Below are positions 1-8,448 of a DNA stretch of 64,000 nucleotides, piece by piece. The DNA is from Lentisphaerota bacterium (GTDB lineage: Bacteria > Verrucomicrobiota > Lentisphaeria > Oligosphaerales > JABHEG01): the NCBI GenBank assembly GCA_018676675.1, contig JABHEG010000065.1:113049-177048 (forward strand). The letters run 5' to 3'. The notes beneath the pieces were generated by a model, which saw only the letters and a list, made by a program, of their open reading frames with translations, ran no database searches and had not been told where the DNA came from. The position numbers and the translations under genes are program-made. Position 1 is the stretch's first letter. Each line of letters begins with the position of its first letter.

Positions 1-777
1 CGTTGAGCCGAATTTGCGCGCCATTCGGCCATCGAACAGATCAAAAAACTGCCCCACAAAGACGAGGATAAAGGCCCGCAGGGGATGATTGCTCTGGATG
101 TTCCAGGCGGCGGCCAATCCACACAGGAAGTTGGCCAAGGTGAGAGAATTCGCGTACCAAACGTCGGGGACAACCTTGCAGTAAAATGAGAGGAAGGCAA
201 GGAGCCCACAAGATACCGTTAACAAGCCGATGAACCGCGGCGACATAAACCACAGCTGCTGCATCTGATTGAGAGCGATCAGCGAAAGAAGGGTCGTGAT
301 CAGCGCTGTCTTCGCCTTCCCAAAGTAGTTGGCCGCCTTCTTGTGCGTGAACAACCTGGACAATTGGCCGATGGAGTCGGTCACCACCAGAACGCCTACC
401 CACATCTCCGGCAGCACGCCGCGTGCGGCAAAGTAAATCAATGGGGGAAAGTACATGCACTTGTCGCTCAGGGGGTCCAGCCACTTCCCGGTCTCCGTGG
501 CCAGATCACAATTCCGCGCGATCGTGCCGTCGGTCAGGTCTGTGATCATCCACGCCGAGAACCAGAGAATCGCGAGTATCTCCCAGCCTGCCCACCAGAA
601 AGCGACGCTGACAGCCCCCATCGGGATCCGTATAAGAGAGATGGAATTCGGGTGAAAGACCTTGTGCGAGCGAACCCATTCCCGACCCTTGGGATGGCGT
701 GTAACAGCCCCTACCGTCAGACGCTCAAACACCAGTGCACCAATGACGCATAGAAAGATGATCCAGACCGTTACCAT
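1..777 (-). CDS. CDP-alcohol phosphatidyltransferase with two catalytic motifs (partial, runs off left edge)
   Basis: Integral membrane enzyme that would transfer a phosphatidyl group from CDP-diacylglycerol to an alcohol in phospholipid synthesis. Reading from the ATG at 777 gives 259 residues before the window ends. The full family motif is present: D80, D83-G84, A87-R88, G97, D101 and D105 with canonical spacing, inside a hydrophobic, multi-segment protein. Unusually, a second DxxDGxxAR motif (D246, D249-G250, A253-R254) follows another set of membrane segments just before the edge, so the chain appears to hold two catalytic units in tandem; the second lacks its C-terminal half here. It is the last visible gene of the long minus-strand cluster, about 150 bp after the CorC-like gene. 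Substrate (glycerol phosphate, serine or inositol) cannot be decided. Family certain, fusion likely. Confidence 0.85.
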   Translation of the reverse strand, partial: MVTVWIIFLCVIGALVFERLTVGAVTRHPKGREWVRSHKVFHPNSISLIRIPMGAVSVAFWWAGWEILAILWFSAWMITDLTDGTIARNCDLATETGKWLDPLSDKCMYFPPLIYFAARGVLPEMWVGVLVVTDSIGQLSRLFTHKKAANYFGKAKTALITTLLSLIALNQMQQLWFMSPRFIGLLTVSCGLLAFLSFYCKVVPDVWYANSLTLANFLCGLAAAWNIQSNHPLRAFILVFVGQFFDLFDGRMARKFGST

Positions 778-929
778 GTTCTTCCTCAAGGCTTGTCGGG
801 AACAGAAGTCAGTGCCATCAAGGGCAGGAAGGACGTGACTGTTTCCTGTTTACACAACGCACAGCGCGCTCACCAACGACGGCGGGAGACGATTCAGACA
901 AAGGCGGTTCCGATCCGCTCGGGGACACG

Positions 930-2228
930 TCACACGCCGTCCATGATCGCGCCCCCCTCCACCTTCCGGATCTTCACGGTCAGGACACGGCGGGGATCTG
1001 CTTCCATTACCTCAATGCACAGCACGTCCGTCTCGATCACTTCACCGGCCTCTGGGATCCGGCCGGCGAAGGCTGAGATGTACCCGCCAATCGTGTCAAA
1101 GTCTTCATCTTCAGACAACTCAAGGCCGAGGGCTTCATTCAGCTCGTCGACCCCCAGTCTGGCATCCATGACGACATGACCGTCCGGAAGAACCTGGCGA
1201 GTGGCCTCCGTTTCGTTGCTGTCAAACTCATCACGAATTTCGCCCACGATTTCCTCGAGGATGTCCTCGAATGTCACGATCCCCGCAGTTCCGCCATACT
1301 CGTCAAGCACCACCGCAAAGTGGTTGTTGTTCTGCTGGAACTCGGTGAGTAAATCACCGATGTTCTTTGTCTCCGGGATAAACACCGGCCGGTGCAGGAG
1401 GTCCACAACCGACGAAGCGCCAGTGACTCGAGCATCGTCCAGGAGATCCTTCGCAAACACGACACCGGTAATCTGATCAATCGTGCCCTGATAGACAGGA
1501 ATACGGCTGTGCCCTGAATCCACGATTCGGGCCTTGATATCCTGCACGGACGTCGCCTCATCAACGGCGTCGACATCAACCCGTGGGGTCATAATCTCAT
1601 GCACAAGGGTCTCGTCCAGGTCGAAGATGCCACGGATCATTCTCCGCTCATCGGCCTCCAGGTCAGCCTTGTGCGCCGCTTCCTGTTCATCCTGCTCGAC
1701 CAACGACATGATCTCATCCTCAGCCGTCGCTTCCTCCGCCTCTTCCGCGTGCTTCGCACGCCAGGCCTTGGCCCAACGGTGGCCCGCACATAGAGGGATG
1801 GACAGCGGGAACACGAGCGCGGCACAGAAACGAACCAGAGGAACGGAGAAAGACAGTAGACGTGCAGTTGTCAGGCTGGAAAGATGACGCCCAATGACCT
1901 CTGTCAGCACGAAGAATGCGAGCATACCCAACAGGCCTGGGCCAAGTCTGGCCGCCAACCCACGATCAGCCGAAGCGACATCCCAGGAGGACAGACAGAT
2001 CAGGAGGAACGAAAAGTCCAGCAGGAGAAGCAATCGGACCTGAATGCCAAGCTCCTCACGCTTCGCTAACCACCTCTCCAGCCCTTCAGCCAAGGCGCGG
2101 TCCCTGAGCTCAAGCTTGCGAACGGCCCCCCCGCTGAGATTGGCCAAAGCGACGCGCGTGGCCGACCACAGTACTCCAAGAGCGAGTCCAAGGGCGGCAA
2201 GCGGCAGACTCAAGTGTCCAGGTATCAT
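930..2228 (-). CDS. CorC/HlyC-family membrane protein with CBS pair
   Basis: A 432-residue protein of the HlyC/CorC (UPF0053) family, membrane proteins linked to Mg2+/Co2+ efflux and ion homeostasis. The N-terminal ~150 residues hold about four hydrophobic segments in the place of the DUF21 domain. Two CBS motifs follow: the first begins near the typical EIMTPRVDV motif (about residue 210), the second contains VVLDEYGGTAGIVTFED (about 300-320). The C-terminal ~80 residues match the CorC/HlyC transporter-associated domain. The gene follows ybeY in the same direction, a neighbourhood (pgpH-ybeY-corC) common in many bacteria. Length is normal. Transport function is inferred from the family only. 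Confidence 0.9.
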   Translation of the reverse strand: MIPGHLSLPLAALGLALGVLWSATRVALANLSGGAVRKLELRDRALAEGLERWLAKREELGIQVRLLLLLDFSFLLICLSSWDVASADRGLAARLGPGLLGMLAFFVLTEVIGRHLSSLTTARLLSFSVPLVRFCAALVFPLSIPLCAGHRWAKAWRAKHAEEAEEATAEDEIMSLVEQDEQEAAHKADLEADERRMIRGIFDLDETLVHEIMTPRVDVDAVDEATSVQDIKARIVDSGHSRIPVYQGTIDQITGVVFAKDLLDDARVTGASSVVDLLHRPVFIPETKNIGDLLTEFQQNNNHFAVVLDEYGGTAGIVTFEDILEEIVGEIRDEFDSNETEATRQVLPDGHVVMDARLGVDELNEALGLELSEDEDFDTIGGYISAFAGRIPEAGEVIETDVLCIEVMEADPRRVLTVKIRKVEGGAIMDGV

Positions 2229-2345
2229 ATGGCGGTCAAGCGAGCTCGCTCTGCTTGTTCACGCACGGACGGGATGCCATCTCGGTCCGGCGGAACGTTG
2301 CACTTCCGACATCTGAGAACTACTTGGGAGAGCAAAAGGAACGCA

Positions 2346-2843
2346 CTAGTATCCGAAGAGCTCTTCCAAAGGCCAAGCCGCCTGAAGACACGTCATAATG
2401 CGACGCTCCGCAGACCGCATGCGACGTCGGTCTCGATCATTTCGGTCATCCTCGCCGGCAAGGTGCAGCATGCCATGGGCCGCATAAAGTAGCACCTCGT
2501 AACCGACACTCGTAGTATAGGTGACTGCCGCCCTGACAGCTACGTCAAGGCAAACATAAACCTCAGCAACAACCCACTCTGTGTGATCCACGGGCGGACC
2601 CTCTCCGCGCAGATCAAAGGTCAGAACGTCAGTTGGTCCTGAATGCCCAAGATGAGACTCATTGAGGTCAGCCATCGTCGCCCCATCAACAACCACAACG
2701 TTCAGCAGACCATGGTCTGCGGTCTCAGCCGGAAGCGTGTCCGTTAGGCGACTCATCATCAGAGCCTGGTGGGCTGCCTTCATCAGGAGCCTCCGGTTCT
2801 TCAGAGCCGGTTTCTTGGACTGCTTCGAAAAGATCAGCTTCAT
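2346..2843 (-). CDS. ybeY: Endoribonuclease YbeY
   Basis: Metal-dependent endoribonuclease needed for 16S rRNA 3' end maturation and 70S quality control in other bacteria. About 165 residues from the ATG at 2843, which has AAGGAA seven bases upstream; an in-frame ATG at 2870 has no such site. The family fold is clear (NESHLGHSGPTDVLTFDL; then the metal motif). The motif reads HGMLHLAGEDD, so H123 and H127 are present but the usual third ligand histidine (HxxxHxxxxxH) is D133. The start lies 119 bp inside pgpH in another frame, so translation is probably coupled. Family assignment is firm; activity with the Asp ligand is unknown. Confidence 0.9.
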   Translation of the reverse strand: MKLIFSKQSKKPALKNRRLLMKAAHQALMMSRLTDTLPAETADHGLLNVVVVDGATMADLNESHLGHSGPTDVLTFDLRGEGPPVDHTEWVVAEVYVCLDVAVRAAVTYTTSVGYEVLLYAAHGMLHLAGEDDRNDRDRRRMRSAERRIMTCLQAAWPLEELFGY

Positions 2844-5169
2844 TATCGTATTCCTTCGGGTACCGCACACGACCGTGCAGCATCATACCTAGCGCGCGCG
2901 CGATGGTCTCCTTAGCCACGGCAAGCTCGCCAAGAGTCAGGTCCGCATCGTCCAACTGGTGGTCTCGGATACGCTTCTGCACGATCTCATCAACCAGTGC
3001 GTTGATCTTCGCAGGTGTGGCCTTCTCCAGCGAACGCGCGGCGGCTTCGCAGGAGTCAGCGATGCTGATAAGGGTGATCTCTTTGCGCTTGGGGCGAGGC
3101 CCGGGATACCGGTAGTCTTGCTCGCCGATCGGGCCCTCGCCACCACCATTCTGCTTCGTCACGGCACGATGGTAGAAGAAAAACACGAGGTTTGTGCCAT
3201 GATGCTGCGCAATTGCTTCACGGATAGGCTTCTTCAGCTTGTACTTCAGGGCAAGATCGATGCCTTCCTTCACATGGTTCAGGATAACTAGGCTGCTCAT
3301 GCGCGGCTGAAGCTCCTGATGGGGATCAGCGCCACGCGCATTCTCGGTGAAATACTCTGGGTAACTCAGCTTCCCAATGTCATGGAAGTACGCGCAGACC
3401 CTGGCCAGGAGGGGATCAGCCCCGATGGCTTCCGCAGCCTGTTCGGCAAGCGTGGCCACCATCAAGCTGTGGTGGTATGTCCCCGGTGCCTCGAGCTGGA
3501 GCCGCTTCAGCAACGGGTGGTTCAAATCGCTCAATTCGAGCAGACTGATCTCGGTCGTGATCCCGAACACATACTCGAAAAACGGCAGAACTGTGGACGC
3601 CAACGTTGCCATCCCAATCCCGTTGAGCAACGCCAGGCCAAAAATCTTCGGAAGCACTTCAAGGGGTATCTCAGTTTGGAAAAGGAAAAGTACATCGACC
3701 GCAAAAACGGTGGCACTGACGGCGACCCCAGTCCGAAATGCATGGAAGCGCTTGCGCACGCGACGCATCAACACTGCCGCAACCATGGATGTGAGGGCGC
3801 CGATCACAAAGAGGCGCAGAGACTGCTCGTTCTGCAGAGCACCAATCACCCCCGCGAACGTCCCTGCCCAGAGTGCCACGCGCAGCCCTACCAACGGAGA
3901 CAAGAGCATCGCGGCAAAAGACAGAGGCATGATGGGAAAGAGGAAGAAGGAGGAGCTCCAGTTCATGTAATAGACGTTCGCAATGCCGCGAGAGAGGAGG
4001 ATCTGGATAATCATCACGACGCCGACCAGGACAACCATCCCTCGGTCTCGAATCAGATCCTCTCGGAGCGTTTGCAGGGCCTTTGCAGCAGCCAGGCAGA
4101 GCACCAGACAGATCCCGGGGATCAGCACCATCTCAAGGGGGTTCTCATGGAAGGAAGGACGGCTGTGCCGCTCTTTCTCGTGTAGTTCGAGGCGGTCAAT
4201 GTCTTCTTGCGTAACCTGCACACCTCGTTTGATCAGCAGGACCCCGGCAGGTACGAGCTTCTTGATGTCTTCGACGGCCGTCCGGGCACTATTCTGCGCT
4301 GCTTGCGTTGCATCGGGATCGGGGACAACGTTCGGCTGGAGGAGGTCGAAAAGCAACCCCCTCAAGGCCTCACTTTCCTCCGTCTTGTTGATTCGCGTCG
4401 CGGAAGAGACTTGAGCCACAATCTCCGCGATCGCGGCAGCCTTGGGTTGAAGGTCCTCAACCGGGCACTCCGACTTCCGGTTCTGCTCGTCGACCAACAC
4501 CACAGTCTGCGCACTTGGGACGCCGTCGCCAGTCGTCTGGAGCGAAGCCAACGCATCTCCCCAGACTCCGCGATTCAACGCCTCAGTGACGCTCTTCCCA
4601 AGGAGACGGCCCTTTTCCGGCGCTCCGAACAGCCGCTCCAGTGTGACCGCCTGTTCCTCGCTCAGCCCGGCGACAAAGTCCGCCACGTGCTTGCGTACAG
4701 GTGGCTCCGGCTTCAGCTCCTCCCCATCATCGACATCCTTGGGTTTCTCCATCCGGGCAGCAATCGACTCCCGGACCATCCGGAATTCCTGCACCACGGA
4801 TTCTCCTGGACCGGTACGATTGATCCGGAAGACCAGAGGGACGGAACGGATCGCGTCACGCCGTCGGGCCTCGGTCGATACCCCATCCACAACAAAGAAA
4901 TCCACTTCGCTGTAGATGTTACGGTCTGCCACTTGGCCGGCAACGTAACGAGAGGCGGGGTGGCTGCGCCGGTAGAGAATGCTGAAGCTCGCAGTGAACC
5001 ACACGCCGATGAAGACAGCGACAGGGATCAACACGGCAAGGAAGGAGCGGCCCATATGAGGCGTGCGGGCATGAGCAGGCTCGACTCGGCGGATCTTGCT
5101 CGTCTGCGCAAAACCTTTGCGAGCCAGCTTCCGACGCTTGCGGGAACGAATGAAGTCAAAGAGCCCCAT
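2725..5169 (-). CDS. pgpH: 7TM-HD cyclic-di-AMP phosphodiesterase, PgpH type
   Basis: Membrane phosphodiesterase of the 7TMR-HD family; PgpH of Listeria hydrolyses the second messenger c-di-AMP. From the ATG at 5169 the protein has 814 residues: a basic cytoplasmic N-terminus, one membrane segment near residue 45, a large extracytoplasmic 7TMR-HDED domain, a block of seven hydrophobic segments (about 340-540), and a cytoplasmic HD domain with H596-D597 in YFHDIGKLSY. The C-terminus is acidic and low in complexity and overlaps ybeY. The start at 5169 is preferred because GGGGTGG precedes it; 5187 is possible. It lies in the expected place before ybeY. No diadenylate cyclase gene is seen in this window. 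Confidence 0.9.
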   Translation of the reverse strand: MGLFDFIRSRKRRKLARKGFAQTSKIRRVEPAHARTPHMGRSFLAVLIPVAVFIGVWFTASFSILYRRSHPASRYVAGQVADRNIYSEVDFFVVDGVSTEARRRDAIRSVPLVFRINRTGPGESVVQEFRMVRESIAARMEKPKDVDDGEELKPEPPVRKHVADFVAGLSEEQAVTLERLFGAPEKGRLLGKSVTEALNRGVWGDALASLQTTGDGVPSAQTVVLVDEQNRKSECPVEDLQPKAAAIAEIVAQVSSATRINKTEESEALRGLLFDLLQPNVVPDPDATQAAQNSARTAVEDIKKLVPAGVLLIKRGVQVTQEDIDRLELHEKERHSRPSFHENPLEMVLIPGICLVLCLAAAKALQTLREDLIRDRGMVVLVGVVMIIQILLSRGIANVYYMNWSSSFFLFPIMPLSFAAMLLSPLVGLRVALWAGTFAGVIGALQNEQSLRLFVIGALTSMVAAVLMRRVRKRFHAFRTGVAVSATVFAVDVLFLFQTEIPLEVLPKIFGLALLNGIGMATLASTVLPFFEYVFGITTEISLLELSDLNHPLLKRLQLEAPGTYHHSLMVATLAEQAAEAIGADPLLARVCAYFHDIGKLSYPEYFTENARGADPHQELQPRMSSLVILNHVKEGIDLALKYKLKKPIREAIAQHHGTNLVFFFYHRAVTKQNGGGEGPIGEQDYRYPGPRPKRKEITLISIADSCEAAARSLEKATPAKINALVDEIVQKRIRDHQLDDADLTLGELAVAKETIARALGMMLHGRVRYPKEYDNEADLFEAVQETGSEEPEAPDEGSPPGSDDESPNGHASG

Positions 5170-5273
5170 GATCCCACCCCGTATCATGCATGGGCCTTAG
5201 CGCGCAGAGCTCTGGTTCAGTCGGTGACATGGATGGTAACCCCCGGATCAAGACCGGTCCTCAGAGACGTCGT

Positions 5274-5783
5274 CTAGAGGAAGGGAAGTTCGAGAATCAT
5301 CCCAGGACGAAGCTGGTCAGGATTGCTCAGTTTGCTCTGGTTCTGCTTCAACAGACTCTCCCAGTGCCTCTCGTCCCCCAGCACCTTGGCCGCAATCCCA
5401 CGCAGAGAATCGCCCTTCTTTACGGTGTAGGTCTTCCCACTTCGGACAGGCGGTGGAATCGTGCCATCCACGGGAATCAACTCGATGTCGTCCTCGCCGA
5501 CCTCGTTGCCTGGGCCCTGAACGGGAATCGCTTCCGTCGGTGCGATCACGGCAGCACGCGAGTCGTAGGCCCGCAGGCTCCAGCTGGAATCCTCGCCGCC
5601 GCGCAACATGGGAGCCAGATAGGGGGCTCGCCAGCCCGGGTAGCTCCGCGTGATCGTCTGAGCCCACGTGGACTCATGCCCAAAGAGCCGCCGGCCGGCC
5701 AGTTTCGGGCGCAAACACCCTACACATAGCATACTGATGGCCAGCAAGAGGCACGTACCAAAAAGGGCGATCGGTCTCATCAT
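5274..5783 (-). CDS. LysM-domain lipoprotein
   Basis: A 169-residue exported lipoprotein. The ATG at 5783 follows AAAGGGG at good spacing, and the first 23 residues form a lipoprotein signal ending in the lipobox LCVGC. The middle part (about 25-105) is not recognised. The last ~55 residues are one LysM domain (YTVKKGDSLRGIAAKVLGD, ending with RPGMILELP), which binds peptidoglycan or related N-acetylglucosamine polymers. It sits between fabF and pgpH on the same strand, linking envelope anchoring to the lipid cluster. An upstream extension to 5834 would place the signal peptide internally and is unlikely. Specific role unknown. Confidence 0.85.
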   Translation of the reverse strand: MMRPIALFGTCLLLAISMLCVGCLRPKLAGRRLFGHESTWAQTITRSYPGWRAPYLAPMLRGGEDSSWSLRAYDSRAAVIAPTEAIPVQGPGNEVGEDDIELIPVDGTIPPPVRSGKTYTVKKGDSLRGIAAKVLGDERHWESLLKQNQSKLSNPDQLRPGMILELPFL

Positions 5784-5805
5784 CCGTCCCCTTTCTAAGA
5801 AGGGT

Positions 5806-5833
5806 TGACCCCCGCCGTTGTGGTCGGGGGTCA
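5806..5833 (-). other. Stem-loop between fabF and the LysM gene
   Basis: Perfect 9-bp inverted repeat TGACCCCCG (5806-5814) / CGGGGGTCA (5825-5833) with a 10-base loop, just upstream of the LysM gene's ribosome binding site. No T-run follows on the minus strand, so it is more likely a processing or attenuation structure than a full terminator. It may lower expression of the downstream genes relative to fabF. Confidence 0.45.
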
Positions 5834-5911
5834 TACATAGTCAACCTGAAAGTAAGCTGAGGGAACAAACAGCGCGCGCGCTCACCGCGACAGAAGACTC
5901 GTGGTCCAGCC

Positions 5912-7156
5912 CTACTCCCAGCGTTTGAAGAGCAAGGCTGCGTTGTGGCCACCGAAGCCCAAGTTCGTGCACATCGCGGTCCTCACAGGGACCTCACGCG
6001 CGCAGTTGGGCACGTAGTCAAGGTCGCACTCCGGATCCGGATTCTCGTAGTTTATCGTGGGATGGACCGCGCCGTTGATGAGCGACTGGATACACACGAT
6101 GCTCTCCAATCCGCCGGCAGCGCCGAGGTTGTGCCCGATCATCGACTTCGAACTGCTAACCGGAATGGCGTACGCGCGCTCACCCAGAGCAGCCTTGAAC
6201 GATGCCGTCTCCGTCTTGTCGTTCAGCGGCGTTGACGTCCCGTGAGCATTGATATAATCCAAGCCCTCAGGCCCGATCCCTGCGCCCTTGAGCGCGTTGG
6301 TGATGGCCCGTGCCGCGCCACTCCCGCCAGGCTCAGGAGCCGTAATGTGATGCGCGTCGCCTGTCAGACCGTAGCCAACCACTTCCGCCAGGATTTCGGC
6401 TCCGCGAGCCTTCGCGTGTTCCAGGCTCTCAAGCACGACAACACCAGCCCCCTCAGCCGGGACAAAGCCATCCCGCTCCGCATCGAAAGGCCGACTTGCT
6501 TTGGTGGGCTCGTCGTTGCGCTTGGTCAGCGCCTTCATCGCACAGAAGCCAGTCAGTCCCAGAGGAGCAACGCATGCTTCCGTCCCACCGGCGACCATAA
6601 CGTCCGCATCGCCGCGACGAATCATCCACATCGCCTCACCGATCGAGTGTGAACCAGTCGCACAGGCCGTAACAACACACAGGTTAGGCCCGGAGAAGCC
6701 AAAACGAATTGAGACAACTCCTGACGCAATGTCGACGATCATCATGGGGACGGTCATCGGAGAGTTGCGCGACGGTCCACGAGTCATCAAAATCTCACAT
6801 TGATCCTGCAGACTCTGAATTCCTCCGACGCCGGAACCGACCATAACGCCGGCCCGGGTCACGTCGATGTTGTCTGCCGATATGCCAGCCATCGCGACCG
6901 CCTCATCCGCCGCGGCGATCGCATAGTGACAGAACGCATCCATCCGGCGGGCTTCCTTGGCGGGCATGTACTCAGTGACGTCAAAGTCCTTTACCTCGCC
7001 GGCGATCTGACACCGGAAAGCAGAGGCATCGTACTTTGTGATCGGGCCAATACCGGAATTACCCGCCAACAGGTTTTCCCACAGCACTGATGTGCCCATG
7101 CCAAAGCAGGACACCGCGCCAGTGCCGGTCACCACTACCCGTGGATGTTCGCTCAT
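5912..7156 (-). CDS. fabF: 3-oxoacyl-ACP synthase II
   Basis: Condensing enzyme that elongates acyl-ACP with malonyl-ACP in type II fatty-acid synthesis, in the cytoplasm. 414 residues, the usual length. The Cys-His-His catalytic set is visible: C165 in VVTACATGSHS, H305 in NAHGTSTPLND and H342 in KSMIGHNLGAAGG. It lies 96 bp after acpP in the same direction, the common acpP-fabF order. Nothing unusual in length or motifs. Confidence 0.96.
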   Translation of the reverse strand: MSEHPRVVVTGTGAVSCFGMGTSVLWENLLAGNSGIGPITKYDASAFRCQIAGEVKDFDVTEYMPAKEARRMDAFCHYAIAAADEAVAMAGISADNIDVTRAGVMVGSGVGGIQSLQDQCEILMTRGPSRNSPMTVPMMIVDIASGVVSIRFGFSGPNLCVVTACATGSHSIGEAMWMIRRGDADVMVAGGTEACVAPLGLTGFCAMKALTKRNDEPTKASRPFDAERDGFVPAEGAGVVVLESLEHAKARGAEILAEVVGYGLTGDAHHITAPEPGGSGAARAITNALKGAGIGPEGLDYINAHGTSTPLNDKTETASFKAALGERAYAIPVSSSKSMIGHNLGAAGGLESIVCIQSLINGAVHPTINYENPDPECDLDYVPNCAREVPVRTAMCTNLGFGGHNAALLFKRWE

Positions 7157-7252
7157 GATCGTCCTTTACAAGCTGTAACAAGATAGAGAAAGGCCACATA
7201 CCGAAGAAACGAACGCCGGTAGGTGACCTTGAGTTGCCCAAACAGAAGGGGA

Positions 7253-7489
7253 TCAGCCCTTGATCTTCTCGATGTAGGCAATCGCGTCGCCGACGCTCTG
7301 CAGTTTCTCGGCTTCCTCGTCGGGAATCTCGGCCCCAAACTCTAACTCAAGTGCCATCACCAACTCGACCGTATCCAGCGAATCAGCTCCCAGATCCTCA
7401 ACGAACTTCGCCTCGGGGACGACCTGTTCGGAGTTCACACCGAGTTGATCCACGATAATCTCACGCACACGTTCAGCAACCGAAGACAT
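7253..7489 (-). CDS. acpP: Acyl carrier protein
   Basis: Small acidic carrier (78 residues) that holds growing acyl chains on a phosphopantetheine arm. The attachment serine is S37 in [10 protein letters not shown]. It lies between fabG and fabF, the standard order, and is preceded by GGAGTG. High acidity and the helix II sequence are typical. Confidence 0.97.
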   Translation of the reverse strand: MSSVAERVREIIVDQLGVNSEQVVPEAKFVEDLGADSLDTVELVMALELEFGAEIPDEEAEKLQSVGDAIAYIEKIKG

Positions 7490-7635
7490 GTTGCACTCCC
7501 GTCCTGCTTCTCTGTTTCTGGTTCAGAATTCCGTTTCCCGTCCGGGCGGGCGAGACGCCGTGCCCGTATCACCTCAATAACCCGAATAATTTGTCACCAA
7601 ACCCCTAGCTATGCAAGCGCTTCTGCCGATATTTG

Positions 7636-8376
7636 CTACATCACCAGTCCGCCATCGATGTTAATCGTCTGGCCGGTTACATACGCGGAATCCGGGCCGG
7701 CGAGGAAGCAGACAACCCGGGCGACATCATCCGGTGTCCCTGGACGGCGAAGCGGAATGGCGGTAAGAAACGCATCACGTGCCTCAGCGGAGAGCTTCTC
7801 AGTCATGTCCGTCTGGATATATCCCGGGGCAACAGCATTGACCGTAATATTCCGCGCCGCAAGCTCCTTGGCTGCTGTCTTGGTCAGCCCGATCACACCC
7901 GCTTTGGAGGCGCTGTAGTTCGCCTGCCCTGCGTTGCCCATCACCCCGACCACCGAAGCGATGTTGACAATCTTGCCACTCCGAGCCTTCATCATCGGAC
8001 GAGCCACCGCTTTGATGCAATTGAACGTCCCTTTCAGATTGACCGCAAGGACCAGGTCCCACTCCGACTCCTTCATCCGGATCAGAAGGTTGTCACGTGT
8101 GATGCCGGCGTTGTTTACGAGAATGTCGACCCCAGAAAAGGCCTCCACCACCTCGGACACCATGCGCCCCACGTCCTCGACATTGGCCACGTCGGCGGCG
8201 AACGCCTGGGACTCAATCCCGCGCGCTCTGAATCCCTCGGCTGCTTCCTCCGCAGTCTCCTGCAGAATATCAACGACAGCAAGGCGTGCGCCTTCCTGAG
8301 CCAGAGCTTCGCAGATGCACAGCCCAATGCCGCGTGCGCCTCCCGTAACGATGGCAACTTTTCCCTCAAGTTTCAT
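7636..8376 (-). CDS. fabG: 3-oxoacyl-ACP reductase
   Basis: NADPH-dependent short-chain dehydrogenase that reduces 3-oxoacyl-ACP. Starting at the ATG at 8376 (AAAGGAG close upstream) gives 246 residues beginning MKLEGKVAIVTGG, which matches the family. The nucleotide-binding TGGARGIG is at 11-18, NNAG at 88-91, and the catalytic S141, Y154 and K158 (YSASK) are intact. It sits between fabD and acpP. The frame stays open upstream to 8430 but that part does not resemble FabG. Confidence 0.96.
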   Translation of the reverse strand: MKLEGKVAIVTGGARGIGLCICEALAQEGARLAVVDILQETAEEAAEGFRARGIESQAFAADVANVEDVGRMVSEVVEAFSGVDILVNNAGITRDNLLIRMKESEWDLVLAVNLKGTFNCIKAVARPMMKARSGKIVNIASVVGVMGNAGQANYSASKAGVIGLTKTAAKELAARNITVNAVAPGYIQTDMTEKLSAEARDAFLTAIPLRRPGTPDDVARVVCFLAGPDSAYVTGQTINIDGGLVM

Positions 8377-8448
8377 TGTCCGACTCCTTTGTTCGGCTGG
8401 CTGAAATCTGTCTACCCGACTCGGCGGCATGCCGACGGGATGCGACGC

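Noticed and set aside
5188..5273. A separate promoter between the LysM gene and pgpH
   Set aside because: No recognisable -35/-10 pair was found; short gap is consistent with co-transcription.
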